Origin: CF-46 sp963760735
GTDB taxonomy: Bacteria; Chloroflexota; Limnocylindria; Limnocylindrales; CSP1-4
Direction of reading: 5' to 3'
Assembly: GCA_963760735.1 (NCBI GenBank)
Contig: CAVXEB010000007.1
Coordinates: 186,001 to 250,000, forward strand
DNA length: 64,000 nt
Below, one piece after another: positions 43,938 through 51,606 of this stretch. Position 1 is the stretch's first letter. Each line of letters begins with the position of its first letter. A program made the position numbers and the translations under genes. The notes under the pieces were generated by a model. It did no database searches and had not been told where the DNA came from. It saw only the letters and a list, made by a program, of their open reading frames with translations.

Positions 43938-43943
43938 AGTGTA
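43938..43943 (-). promoter_or_regulatory. -10 hexamer of a leaderless promoter for the membrane-protein gene
   Basis: On the minus strand TACACT is followed by six bases and then GTG 43931. It lies right after the terminator-like hairpin at 43947-43978, so a new transcript starts where the upstream one ends. Confidence 0.55.
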
Positions 43944-43946
43944 GCC

Positions 43947-43978
43947 GAGGAGCCCGCGACGACCGTCGCGGGCTCCTC
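43947..43978 (-). terminator. GC-rich hairpin ending the M23 gene transcript
   Basis: A perfect 14-base-pair stem (GAGGAGCCCGCGAC with GTCGCGGGCTCCTC) around a four-base loop. It lies 48 bases after the M23 gene stop and just before the next gene's promoter. No U tract follows, as is common at high GC. Confidence 0.6.
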
Positions 43979-44025
43979 GTGAAGCGTCGACTCCGGATCG
44001 GGCCCCTCGCCCGTCCGGACGTGGA

Positions 44026-44505
44026 TCAGCCGTAGCGCCGCGGCAGCAGGCGACCGTTGTCGACGTAGCGCCACGGGTTCACGCGATACGAGCCCCTGGC
44101 CCATGGCCGACCGTGCCACACCTCGACATGGAGATGGGCACCGGACGCGCAACCGGTCCGACCGACGTAGCCGATCGTCTCCGCGCCGCCGGTGACCAGC
44201 TCGCCCCGATGGGTCGAGAGCGAGCTGAGGTGGTAGTAGGCCGAGTAGAGGCCATGGCCGTGGTAGACCCAGACCTGGCGACCGCCGCAGTTGGCCTTCC
44301 AGCCCGCGAAGACGGTCTTGCCGGACCGGATCGGGACGACGCGCACGCCCTTGTGGGCGGCGATGTCGACGGCCGGATGGTGGCGGCTGGCGAACTGACT
44401 GACATAGGCAGCCCGGCTGGCGACGGGCCACGCCGCGAAGGCCGTGGCCGGAAGGATGATTGCCGCGAATGACGCGACGACGAGTGCACGAGAGAGCTTC
44501 CGCAT
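44026..44505 (-). CDS. Secreted M23-family (LytM-type) peptidase
   Basis: Exported zinc metallopeptidase of 159 residues that probably cuts peptide cross-bridges of peptidoglycan. A signal peptide (residues 1-24, cleavage after A-F-A) is followed directly by the M23 domain. Ligands are His43 and Asp47 (HPAVD) and His126 in AHLHVEV, with His92 (YHLSSLSTHRG) as the catalytic His. No cell-wall-binding domain is attached. The translation start is ATG 44505. An AAAGGAG sequence lies 37 bases upstream, too far for normal initiation, and the start site is otherwise weak. Confidence 0.88.
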   Translation of the reverse strand: MRKLSRALVVASFAAIILPATAFAAWPVASRAAYVSQFASRHHPAVDIAAHKGVRVVPIRSGKTVFAGWKANCGGRQVWVYHGHGLYSAYYHLSSLSTHRGELVTGGAETIGYVGRTGCASGAHLHVEVWHGRPWARGSYRVNPWRYVDNGRLLPRRYG

Positions 44506-44902
44506 GACGAGGTGATGGGCGCGCGCCGAGGCGGTGCCCCTGCTCCTTTCTGCCGGACGGCGCGCGCAACAACCACGCGCCGACGATCGATGACCGCGCC
44601 CGGCCGGGCAGGACGGCGCACGCGGTGACGCGCGCACACCAGGGGCGGATGAACGGGGCCGGCCCGCTGGGTCTCGCTCGCGTGAGCGGCGGCGAGTGCG
44701 TCCGGGGTCGGCGGCCGGGCGGAAGTCTGCCATGCCGAACCGGTCTTGTCAGGTGACCCGATCGTCCCGACGGTCCCGGCGCCAGATTACGAGGCTCGCG
44801 CGGGATGGACCGCCAGCAGCCCTGCAGGGGTCGGCCGGGCGCGCCATCATCGACCGACACCACCGATCCCGACTTCAGTCCCCACCCCGTGGAGGCCCCG
44901 CG
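44506..44902 (+). other. Divergent intergenic region, 397 bases
   Basis: Separates the M23 peptidase gene (minus) from the metallo-beta-lactamase gene (plus). GC-rich inverted repeats (GGCGCGCGC at about 44518-44526 and GCGCGCGCC at about 44560-44568 on the minus strand) could form a hairpin around the AAAGGAG at 44543-44549. I looked for the c-di-AMP riboswitch that often precedes cell-wall hydrolase genes and did not see its conserved blocks. No coding sequence is supported. Confidence 0.4.
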
Positions 44903-45631
44903 ATGGCACTGCCCGGCAACGCGTCATTCACCTGGTACGGCCATTCATGCTGGGAGCTCACGACGCCCGAGGACCGGACCGTCCTGTTCGAGCCGTGGTT
45001 CAGCAACCCGAGCAGCCCGAGAGCCGCCGACACCGTCGACCGATGTGATGCGCTGCTCGTCACCCACGGCCACTTCGATCACTTCGGTGACGCGCTCGTC
45101 GTTGCCAGCAGGACCCACCCGGCCTGGCCCTCCATGCACGAGATGAGCCTGTGGCTGAGCCGGAACTACGCTCGCCCCGACGACGTGATCGGGATGAACA
45201 TCGGCGGAACCGTCGAGGTCGCCGGGGTGAGCGTGACGATGGTCCGGGCCGACCACTCGTCCGGCGACCTGTACGCCGGCGCCGAGTCACCGATCTACTT
45301 CGGGTCACCGGTCGGCCTGATCGTCGAGCTCAGCGACGGCTTCCGCTTCTACTTCGCCGGCGACACGGATGTCTTCGGCGACATGCGGCTGATCGGCGAG
45401 CGGTACCGGCCCACCCTCGCGTTCCTGCCGATCGGCGGCCACTTCACGATGGGGCCTGCGGGTGCCGCCCTGGCGACGGAGCTCCTCGGCGTGACCGATG
45501 TCGTGCCCATGCACTACGGGACGTTCCCGATCCTCGCCGGAACCCCGGATCAGCTCCGTTCCGAGTTGTCCACCCGCGGCCTCGGCCGCGTCGAGGTCCA
45601 CGCGGCCACGCCCGGAGGGCCGCCCGCCTGA
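44903..45631 (+). CDS. Metallo-beta-lactamase-fold hydrolase (UPF0173 type)
   Basis: Protein of 242 residues with the metal-binding motif THGHFDH (His55, His57, Asp59, His60), a further His in VRADHSSG, Asp in FAGDTD, and a C-terminal PMHYGTFPIL. This is the UPF0173/UlaG-like group of metal-dependent hydrolases, whose substrates are mostly unknown. A GGAGG site eight bases upstream supports ATG 44903. It stands alone between the divergent M23 gene and the convergent polysaccharide gene. Confidence 0.88.
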   Translation: MALPGNASFTWYGHSCWELTTPEDRTVLFEPWFSNPSSPRAADTVDRCDALLVTHGHFDHFGDALVVASRTHPAWPSMHEMSLWLSRNYARPDDVIGMNIGGTVEVAGVSVTMVRADHSSGDLYAGAESPIYFGSPVGLIVELSDGFRFYFAGDTDVFGDMRLIGERYRPTLAFLPIGGHFTMGPAGAALATELLGVTDVVPMHYGTFPILAGTPDQLRSELSTRGLGRVEVHAATPGGPPA

Positions 45632-45648
45632 CGCGCGAGCGGTCGCTG

Positions 45649-45679
45649 GCGCGTTTGCTCGACGATGAGTCAAACGCGC
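45649..45679. terminator. Bidirectional terminator-like hairpin between convergent genes
   Basis: GCGCGTTTG (45649-45657) pairs with CAAACGCGC (45671-45679). The inner CTC/GAG can extend the stem past one bulged T. It lies between the stops at 45631 (+) and 45693 (-). No U tract is present on either strand. Confidence 0.55.
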
Positions 45680-45692
45680 GTCGGCCTGGCGA

Positions 45693-47771
45693 TCAGCCGA
45701 TCGGCACCGCGTCGCCGGCGTCGATCGAGCGTCCGGCGTGGGCCGGCTCCTCGACCGCTCCGGTCTCGTCGTGGGCCGGTGACGCCTGGGCCATCACCGG
45801 CACCGGGGGCGCGGTCTCGATGGTGATCTCGCGCTTGGGCGACCAGTTGCTCACCAGGTCGAAGAGCGTCGTCCGCAGCTCGCCGTCCCGGTCGCCGAGG
45901 GCGAGCTCCAGGAGCCGCCGGGCGCGGCTCGAGACGTCGGCGGGCGGCACTGCCTCGTTGACGCGGAGGATCTTCTCGACCGCGGTCGGCTCGACCGTCT
46001 CGGTCTTGTAGAACAGGCTCTCGTGGAGCTTCTCGCCGGGCCGGAGGCCGGTGAACCGGATCGGGACGCTTCCCTCGTCGTGACCGGTCAGCCGGATCAG
46101 GTCGCGGGCCATGTCGAGGATCTTGACCGGCTCGCCCATGTCGAGGACGAAGAGATCGCCCGGTCGCCCGATCGCGGCCGCATCGAGAATCAGCCAGCCG
46201 GCCTCCTGCATCGTCATGAAGTAGCGGGTCATCTCGGGATGGGTGACCGTGATGGCCTCGCCGTTCTCGAGCTGGCTCTGGAAGATCGGCAGCACGCTCC
46301 CGGCCGAGCCGAGGACGTTCCCGAAGCGGACCGCAACGTACGTCCGCCCCGTCTTCTGCGCCGCATCGGCGACCAGCCACTCGGCGAGCCGCTTGGTCGC
46401 CCCCATGACGCTCGACGGCTCGACGGCCTTGTCGGTCGAGACGAGGACGAACCGCGGAACGTCGGCCTCGACGGCGGCCGACAGCACCGCCATCGTCCCC
46501 CCGACGTTGACCTGGACGCCCTCCGAGGGGTGCTCCTCCATCATCGGCACGTGCTTGCACGCGGCGGCGTGGAAGATGACCGCTGGGCGGGTCGACGAGA
46601 TCAGGCGGGCCATGACCGCGCGGCTCGCGACGTTGGCGATGTTCACGGACAGCTCGCCTCCGCCGCGACCGTCCATCCGCCGCAGCTCGAGCTCGCGCTG
46701 GATCATGTAGAGCGGGCTCTCCGCCCGGTCGACGAGGACGAGCTGCTTCGGCCGGAAGGCGTAGACCTGGCGAGCCAGCTCGGAGCCGATCGACCCACCG
46801 GCGCCGGTCACCATCACCACCTGGTCGCGGATCGATTCGGCGACCTGCGGGGCGTGGGTCGTGACCTGCTCGCGGGTGAGGAGGTCCTCGACCTGGATGT
46901 CGCGGACACGATGGGCGTTCCACGTCCCGTCGAACAGGCCGTGGACCGGCGGGACCGTTCGCACCTGGAGACTGGCCTCGAGGGCCTCGTCCATGATCGT
47001 GCGAATCATCTCGCCCGACGGGTTCGGGAGCGTGATCAGGAGCATCCTCGCGCCGGTCCGGCTGATCGCCTCCCCGAGCTGGTCGAGACCGCCGAAGACC
47101 GGCAGGCCGGCGACCGTGCTGCCCCGCTTGGCCGGATCGCGATCGAGGAACCCGACGGGCTTGACGCCGGCGGCGGGCTCGCGCTTGGCGGACCGGGCCA
47201 TCATCGCGCCGGCCCGGCCGGCACCGAACAGGAGCGCCGGCGTCAGGTTGACGGTCGTGCCACCGACGACAGCCCGCGTCCCGACCTCGCTCAGCGCCCG
47301 GATGAGGAAGCGCATCCCGCCGAGGAGCGCGAGGCTGAAGACGAGCTCGAGGATCCAGAAGGATGGCGGAAGCGGAACGAGGGCGACGCCCGGGATCGAG
47401 TACAGCGCGACGGCGAGGATCACGCAGACCACGGTGCCGGAGACCATGGCCAGCACGATCTGGGTCAGCTCGGGCACGCTCGCGTGGCTCCACAACCGAC
47501 GGCACAGCCCGAAGCGGTCGTTGACGACCGGCCGGACGATGACGGGCAGGAGGAGGACCGGACCGAAGCCGGCCGCGAGGGCAGCCCCGACCGGCTCCAG
47601 GCCACCGAGCACGAGCGCCAGATAGATCGACAGGACGATGAGGGCGAGGTCGATGACGAACAGATGGCGGCCGCGGAAGGAATGGATCACCGGAAGCACC
47701 CGGTCCCGCACCCAGCGGCCCGCCTCCTGGGCGGTGGACACCGGGGCCATCACGGCCTCGCGCGAGGTCAT
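45693..47771 (-). CDS. Polysaccharide biosynthesis protein, CapD/FlaA1-type nucleoside-diphosphate-sugar 4,6-dehydratase
   Basis: Membrane-bound enzyme of 692 residues. Four hydrophobic segments fill about residues 40-175. A Rossmann domain with ALLFGAGRAGAMMA follows, then the catalytic SDR domain with NAD motif VTGAGGSIGSEL near 320. VSTDKAVEPSSVMGATKR, in which Met replaces the usual Tyr, is the CapD/PglF signature. GLRPGEKLHESLF is near the end. Such enzymes convert UDP-GlcNAc to a 4-keto-6-deoxy sugar for glycans or exopolysaccharide. ATG 47771 has TTGGAGG just upstream. Divergent from the carrier-protein operon. A C-terminal Pro/Glu-rich tail of about 50 residues is extra. Confidence 0.92.
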   Translation of the reverse strand: MTSREAVMAPVSTAQEAGRWVRDRVLPVIHSFRGRHLFVIDLALIVLSIYLALVLGGLEPVGAALAAGFGPVLLLPVIVRPVVNDRFGLCRRLWSHASVPELTQIVLAMVSGTVVCVILAVALYSIPGVALVPLPPSFWILELVFSLALLGGMRFLIRALSEVGTRAVVGGTTVNLTPALLFGAGRAGAMMARSAKREPAAGVKPVGFLDRDPAKRGSTVAGLPVFGGLDQLGEAISRTGARMLLITLPNPSGEMIRTIMDEALEASLQVRTVPPVHGLFDGTWNAHRVRDIQVEDLLTREQVTTHAPQVAESIRDQVVMVTGAGGSIGSELARQVYAFRPKQLVLVDRAESPLYMIQRELELRRMDGRGGGELSVNIANVASRAVMARLISSTRPAVIFHAAACKHVPMMEEHPSEGVQVNVGGTMAVLSAAVEADVPRFVLVSTDKAVEPSSVMGATKRLAEWLVADAAQKTGRTYVAVRFGNVLGSAGSVLPIFQSQLENGEAITVTHPEMTRYFMTMQEAGWLILDAAAIGRPGDLFVLDMGEPVKILDMARDLIRLTGHDEGSVPIRFTGLRPGEKLHESLFYKTETVEPTAVEKILRVNEAVPPADVSSRARRLLELALGDRDGELRTTLFDLVSNWSPKREITIETAPPVPVMAQASPAHDETGAVEEPAHAGRSIDAGDAVPIG

Positions 47772-48267
47772 CGATTTCCTCCAAGGACTCGGTTGGGCGG
47801 CGTCGGGTTGACTGTGGACATCGCCCACCGGTCCCGGAATTCGAGCAACGTGATACCCCCCAAGTGAAGCGTCCCCTTGAGGTGGAGGCCCCGATCCCCG
47901 CGGCTCCACCCCGATGTGCTTCGCGAGATCGATCCTAGCCATTCGGGCCATGCCTGACTAGGTGATTCGACCCAACCGGAGTACTCCTTTTGGTGCGTCC
48001 ACGCACCGGTGACGAGGAACGTGTCGCGCAACCGACTCGGACGGGCGCTGCGCCGAGTGGGCGGGCAGGAGCCGATCATTCGCGGCCGGCGGTGTGCCGG
48101 CGGGGTGCCGTCGGGACCCGAACGAGCCGCCCACCAGGCCCTCGGCGGCGAGATCGCGCCGGGTCGGTGCGCGGCGTCAACCGTGGATGTGCCGCCCGGG
48201 TGGCTCGGCGCGCAGGCTGTCGTATGCTCCGGCTTTCCGCACTCATCCCAGGGAGGGAGACAACCGC
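47772..48267 (+). other. Divergent intergenic region, 496 bases, with two weak promoters
   Basis: Lies between the CapD-like gene and the carrier-protein operon. On the minus strand TAGTCA (47960-47955) and TAGGAT (47937-47932) are spaced 17 bases and would give a leader of about 150 bases, which can fold a GGTGGAG/CTCCACC stem. On the plus strand TATGCT (48223-48228) is a candidate -10 for the operon, followed by a GGGAGGG site at about 48251-48257. The -35 regions are poor. No riboswitch or coding sequence is recognised. Confidence 0.35.
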
Positions 48268-48531
48268 GTGAACGAGGGTCCGGACGTGACCGGGAGGATT
48301 CGCCGCGTCATCGGCGAGCACGGCCATCTCCCAGTCGACATCGCATCGATCGGTGACGAGACCGATCTCTTCCAGGCGGGGATGACCTCCCACGCCTCCG
48401 TGAACGTCATGCTCGGCCTCGAGTCGGAGTTCGACGTCGAGTTCCCGGACTCGATGCTCAAGCGGAGCGTGTTCCAGAGCGTGGCGGCGATCCGGGGCGC
48501 CCTCGAGAAGCTCCAGGTGGCAGCGGCATGA
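48268..48531 (+). CDS. Acyl carrier protein-like protein
   Basis: Carrier protein of 87 residues from GTG 48268, with GGGAGGG upstream. The phosphopantetheine attachment site is Ser41 in DLFQAGMTSHASVNVMLGLE. The usual Asp-Ser-Leu reads Thr-Ser-His, so it differs from fatty-acid ACPs but keeps the Ser and the flanking G-M. It is the first gene of a six-gene operon and the most likely acceptor for the amino acid:carrier-protein ligase encoded two genes later. No dedicated phosphopantetheinyl transferase is in the window. Confidence 0.87.
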   Translation: MNEGPDVTGRIRRVIGEHGHLPVDIASIGDETDLFQAGMTSHASVNVMLGLESEFDVEFPDSMLKRSVFQSVAAIRGALEKLQVAAA

Positions 48532-49700
48532 CCGTCGCCATCGACCGGGACGCGGCCTTCCTGGCCGCGGTCCGCCGCATCGCGGACGAGGTCGCGGCAC
48601 CCAACGCCGACGACGTCGACCGCAACGCCCGCTTCCCGCGCGAATCGATCGACGCCCTCAAGGGCGAGGGGGCGCTCTCGGCGCTGATCCCGGAGTCGCT
48701 GGGCGGCGGCGGGCTGGAGTTCGAGACGGTCGCGGCGGCGTGCTTCGAGCTCGGCCGCAAGTGCGGCGCGAGCGCGATGGTCTACGCGATGCACTCGATC
48801 ATGGTCGCCTCAATCGTCCGCCACGGCGAAGGGACGGCCTGGTTCGACGACTACCTGCGTCGCGTCGCACGGGAGCAGCGGCTCGTCGCGTCGGTCACGT
48901 CCGAGGTCGGGACCGGCGGGGACCTCGGTCGGTCGATCGCGGCGGTCACGCCGACCGAGGCGGGCCGGGCCCACTTCGAGAAGCAGGCACCAACGGTCTC
49001 GTACGGCGCCTATGCCGACGACCTGATGACCACCCTCCGTCGCAGCCCCGATGCCGAGCCGGGCGACCAGGTCGCCGTCGTCACGTCGCGCGACGAGCAC
49101 ACGCTCGAGCAGACCGCGACCTGGGATCCACTCGGGATGCGCGGGACGTGCTCGCCCGGCTACATCGTCCGCGCGGAGTTCGGCGAGGACCAGGTGATGC
49201 CGCTGGCCCTGTCCGGCGTCCTGACCGAATCGATGGTGCCGATCTCGCACATCCTCTGGTCGCATCTGTGGCTCGGGATCGCGACCGACGCCTTCGACCG
49301 CGCGCGGGCCTTCGTGAAGGCGTCCGCGAAAGGCCGTCCGGACCAGCTGCCGCCGACTGCGATCAAGCTGTCGCAGCTCATGAGCGAGCTGTCGCTGCTC
49401 CGCGCCGAGGTCAGCAGCGGCCTGCGCGAGTTCGTCGAGCAGGACGCGGCGGACCGCGAGGGACTCTCGACGATGGCCTCAATCCTGCGGTTCAACAACC
49501 TGAAGATCGCGGCGTCCGAGCAGGCACCGCGCATCTGCCAGAGCGCGATGACCGTCTGCGGGATCGTCGGCTTCAAGAACGACACGCCGTACAGCGTCGG
49601 CCGCCACCTGCGGGACACGATGTCGGCGAGCCTGATGGTCGCGAACGATCGGATCCACGCGACGAACGCGAGCCTCCTGCTCATCGCCAAGGACGTCTGA
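48528..49700 (+). CDS. Acyl-CoA dehydrogenase-family flavoprotein
   Basis: Protein of 390 residues that begins at ATG 48528, overlapping the carrier-protein stop. The N-terminal helical domain (PRESIDALKGEGALSALIPESLGGGG), the middle beta domain and the C-terminal helices fit acyl-CoA dehydrogenases. The usual catalytic-Glu segment (Y-E-G-T) reads SLMVANDRI here, so the normal base is missing or moved. In this context it may act on an acyl or aminoacyl group bound to the carrier protein, as PltE-like enzymes do. That is inference. Confidence 0.83.
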   Translation: MTVAIDRDAAFLAAVRRIADEVAAPNADDVDRNARFPRESIDALKGEGALSALIPESLGGGGLEFETVAAACFELGRKCGASAMVYAMHSIMVASIVRHGEGTAWFDDYLRRVAREQRLVASVTSEVGTGGDLGRSIAAVTPTEAGRAHFEKQAPTVSYGAYADDLMTTLRRSPDAEPGDQVAVVTSRDEHTLEQTATWDPLGMRGTCSPGYIVRAEFGEDQVMPLALSGVLTESMVPISHILWSHLWLGIATDAFDRARAFVKASAKGRPDQLPPTAIKLSQLMSELSLLRAEVSSGLREFVEQDAADREGLSTMASILRFNNLKIAASEQAPRICQSAMTVCGIVGFKNDTPYSVGRHLRDTMSASLMVANDRIHATNASLLLIAKDV

Positions 49701-49701
49701 G

Positions 49702-50631
49702 GTGGCCGGCTACCGCGCGGCGACGCCTGAGCAGGCGACGTTTCACGACGAGCTGGTCGAGGCGGGCCACCTCGTCCCCACCGACGCCGCCGGAATCTAC
49801 GGCCAGGGTCCCGACTTCGTCCGCGTCCGCGAGGGCTTCACGGACGCGGTCTCGCGCCTGGCCGCGGGCGACGCGGGCATCGAGGCAATGCGCTATCCGC
49901 CCCTCCTGCCCCGCTACCAGATCGAGAAGAACGGCTACCTGGGCTCGTTCCCCCACCTCGCGGGAAGCGTGTTCTCGTTCGACGGCAACGAGTCGCAGGC
50001 GGCCGAGCAGGAGGCGCGGGCCGGGCGTCACGAGGACTGGGCCGAGTTCCAGTCGATGACCGACCTCGTGGTGCTGCCGGCGGCGTGCTACCCCGTCTAC
50101 CCCGAGGTCGCGAAGCGCGGCCCGCTGACCGGCGACGTCACCGTGGACACGGGCGACCAGTGGGTCTTCCGGAACGAGCCGTCGGGCGATCCCGCCCGGA
50201 TGCGGCAGTTCCACATGCGCGAGTTCGTCCGGATCGGCGACCCCGAGGGGATCGCCGAGTTCCGGAACCTCTGGCTCGATCGGACCGTCGGCCTGTTCGG
50301 CCGGCTCGGCCTCCAGGCGGAGTCGGAGATCGCGGCCGATCCGTTCTTCGGGCGGGTCGGGCGGATGCTGGCGGCGAATCAGCGCGACCAGGAGCTGAAG
50401 TTCGAGCTGGTGGCGATGATCGGCGGGCCCGAGCCGACCGCGATCGCGTCGTTCAACTACCACCAGGACCACTTCACCCTGATCTACGACCTGGCGCTCG
50501 CCGACGGTGGCGTCGCCCACACGGGCTGTGTCGCGTTCGGGATCGAACGGATCACGCTGGCCCTGTTCCGCGCGAACGGGTTGGACGTCGGCGCCTGGCG
50601 CAGCGAGGTCGCGAAGGAGCTCTGGCCGTGA
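49702..50631 (+). CDS. Amino acid:[carrier protein] ligase (class II aminoacyl-tRNA-synthetase-like)
   Basis: Protein of 309 residues related to atypical seryl-tRNA synthetase but lacking the tRNA-binding domain. Characterised homologues in Bradyrhizobium load glycine or alanine onto a carrier protein, not tRNA. Zinc-site residues are Cys129 (LPAACYP), Glu174 (HMREFVR) and Cys276 (HTGCVAFG), one-to-one with the reported Cys131/Glu176/Cys279. Motif 2 is FRNEPS through MREF; motif 3 is FGIERITLALF. GTG 49702 follows the dehydrogenase stop. The cognate carrier is most likely the protein encoded at 48268. The amino acid is not predicted with confidence. Confidence 0.88.
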   Translation: MAGYRAATPEQATFHDELVEAGHLVPTDAAGIYGQGPDFVRVREGFTDAVSRLAAGDAGIEAMRYPPLLPRYQIEKNGYLGSFPHLAGSVFSFDGNESQAAEQEARAGRHEDWAEFQSMTDLVVLPAACYPVYPEVAKRGPLTGDVTVDTGDQWVFRNEPSGDPARMRQFHMREFVRIGDPEGIAEFRNLWLDRTVGLFGRLGLQAESEIAADPFFGRVGRMLAANQRDQELKFELVAMIGGPEPTAIASFNYHQDHFTLIYDLALADGGVAHTGCVAFGIERITLALFRANGLDVGAWRSEVAKELWP

Positions 50632-51602
50632 GCGCGCCCTCGACGACGATGGTCAGCCTGTTCGGTCACGACCCGGCGACCTACCAGCCGCATTTCATCC
50701 ACACCGGCGAGCGGACGTACATCGAGACGAACTGCTTCACCGACATCATCAGCGAGCTTCTCCACGCCCGCGGCGACGAGCCGGTCGCGTCGTTCGGCTC
50801 GTTCGTCCGGATGGACTTCGAGAACGACCAGTGGACGTTCTTCAAGCCGCTCGCGGTCGACATGGAGCTGCTCTACGGCCTCGACATCCACGAGATCCAG
50901 CCGTACCGGTCGATCCCCGCCCAGGTCGCCGAGCAGATCGCGCTCCGGCGGACGATGACGATCGAGCTCGACGCCTGGTATCTGCCGGACACGGCGGCCA
51001 CGAGCTACGGCAACGCGCACGTGAAGACGGGCGTGATCGCCGAGGCGATCGACGTCCCCGGCGAGCGGTTCCGCTACTACCACAACGCCTCGCTCTACGA
51101 GCTGTCGGGGGCCGACTTCCGGGGGGCGTTCCGGACCGAGCCGGGCTGGTCCGGCGACGTCCTTCCGCCCTACACGGAGCTGATCCGCTTCGACGCCGGC
51201 CCGCGGCTCGAGGGCGACGAGCTCCGCAGAGCCGCTCGCGAGCTGCTCCGCGGCCACCTCGGCCGGATCGTGCCCGGGAACCCGTTCGACCGGTTCCACG
51301 ACCGCCTTCGCGCCGACCTGCCGTCGCTCCTCGAGGGCGACATCGCGCTGTATCACGCATTCACCTTTGCGACGTTCCGGATGGCCGGGGCCGGGTTCGA
51401 GCTGCTCGGCTCGCACGTGGAGTGGCTGCTCGGTCGCGACGGTGAGGCGGCGACCGAGGCGATGGCCCGGATCGTCGAGGGCTGCAAGGTCCTGGGCTTC
51501 AAGCTCGCCCGCCGGCGCCCGTTCGACCCGACCGAGGCGATGGAGAACCTGAGCGGCGCCTGGACGGAGGCGATCGACGCGCTGGGCGACGCAGTAGCCT
51601 GA
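50628..51602 (+). CDS. DUF1839-family protein
   Basis: Protein of 324 residues that begins at GTG 50628, overlapping the ligase stop. DUF1839 proteins are found beside amino acid:carrier-protein ligases in several genomes. Distinct stretches here are ETNCFTDIISELLHARG, FGSFVRMDFENDQWTFFKP and LDAWYLPDTAATSYG. The last resembles a substrate or acyl pocket in thioester-handling enzymes, which fits a role in moving the amino acid off the carrier. No catalytic residues are proven. It is followed four bases later by a GH2-like gene. Confidence 0.85.
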   Translation: MSAPSTTMVSLFGHDPATYQPHFIHTGERTYIETNCFTDIISELLHARGDEPVASFGSFVRMDFENDQWTFFKPLAVDMELLYGLDIHEIQPYRSIPAQVAEQIALRRTMTIELDAWYLPDTAATSYGNAHVKTGVIAEAIDVPGERFRYYHNASLYELSGADFRGAFRTEPGWSGDVLPPYTELIRFDAGPRLEGDELRRAARELLRGHLGRIVPGNPFDRFHDRLRADLPSLLEGDIALYHAFTFATFRMAGAGFELLGSHVEWLLGRDGEAATEAMARIVEGCKVLGFKLARRRPFDPTEAMENLSGAWTEAIDALGDAVA

Positions 51603-51606
51603 CGTC

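Noticed and set aside
44506..44902. c-di-AMP (ydaO-type) riboswitch upstream of the M23 peptidase gene
   Set aside because: The context is typical, but the conserved aptamer blocks are not present on the minus strand.
45670..47784. 704-codon minus-strand frame overlapping the CapD-like gene in another phase
   Set aside because: The other phase encodes the complete CapD/FlaA1 motif set. This one is Arg/Pro/Gly-rich noise.
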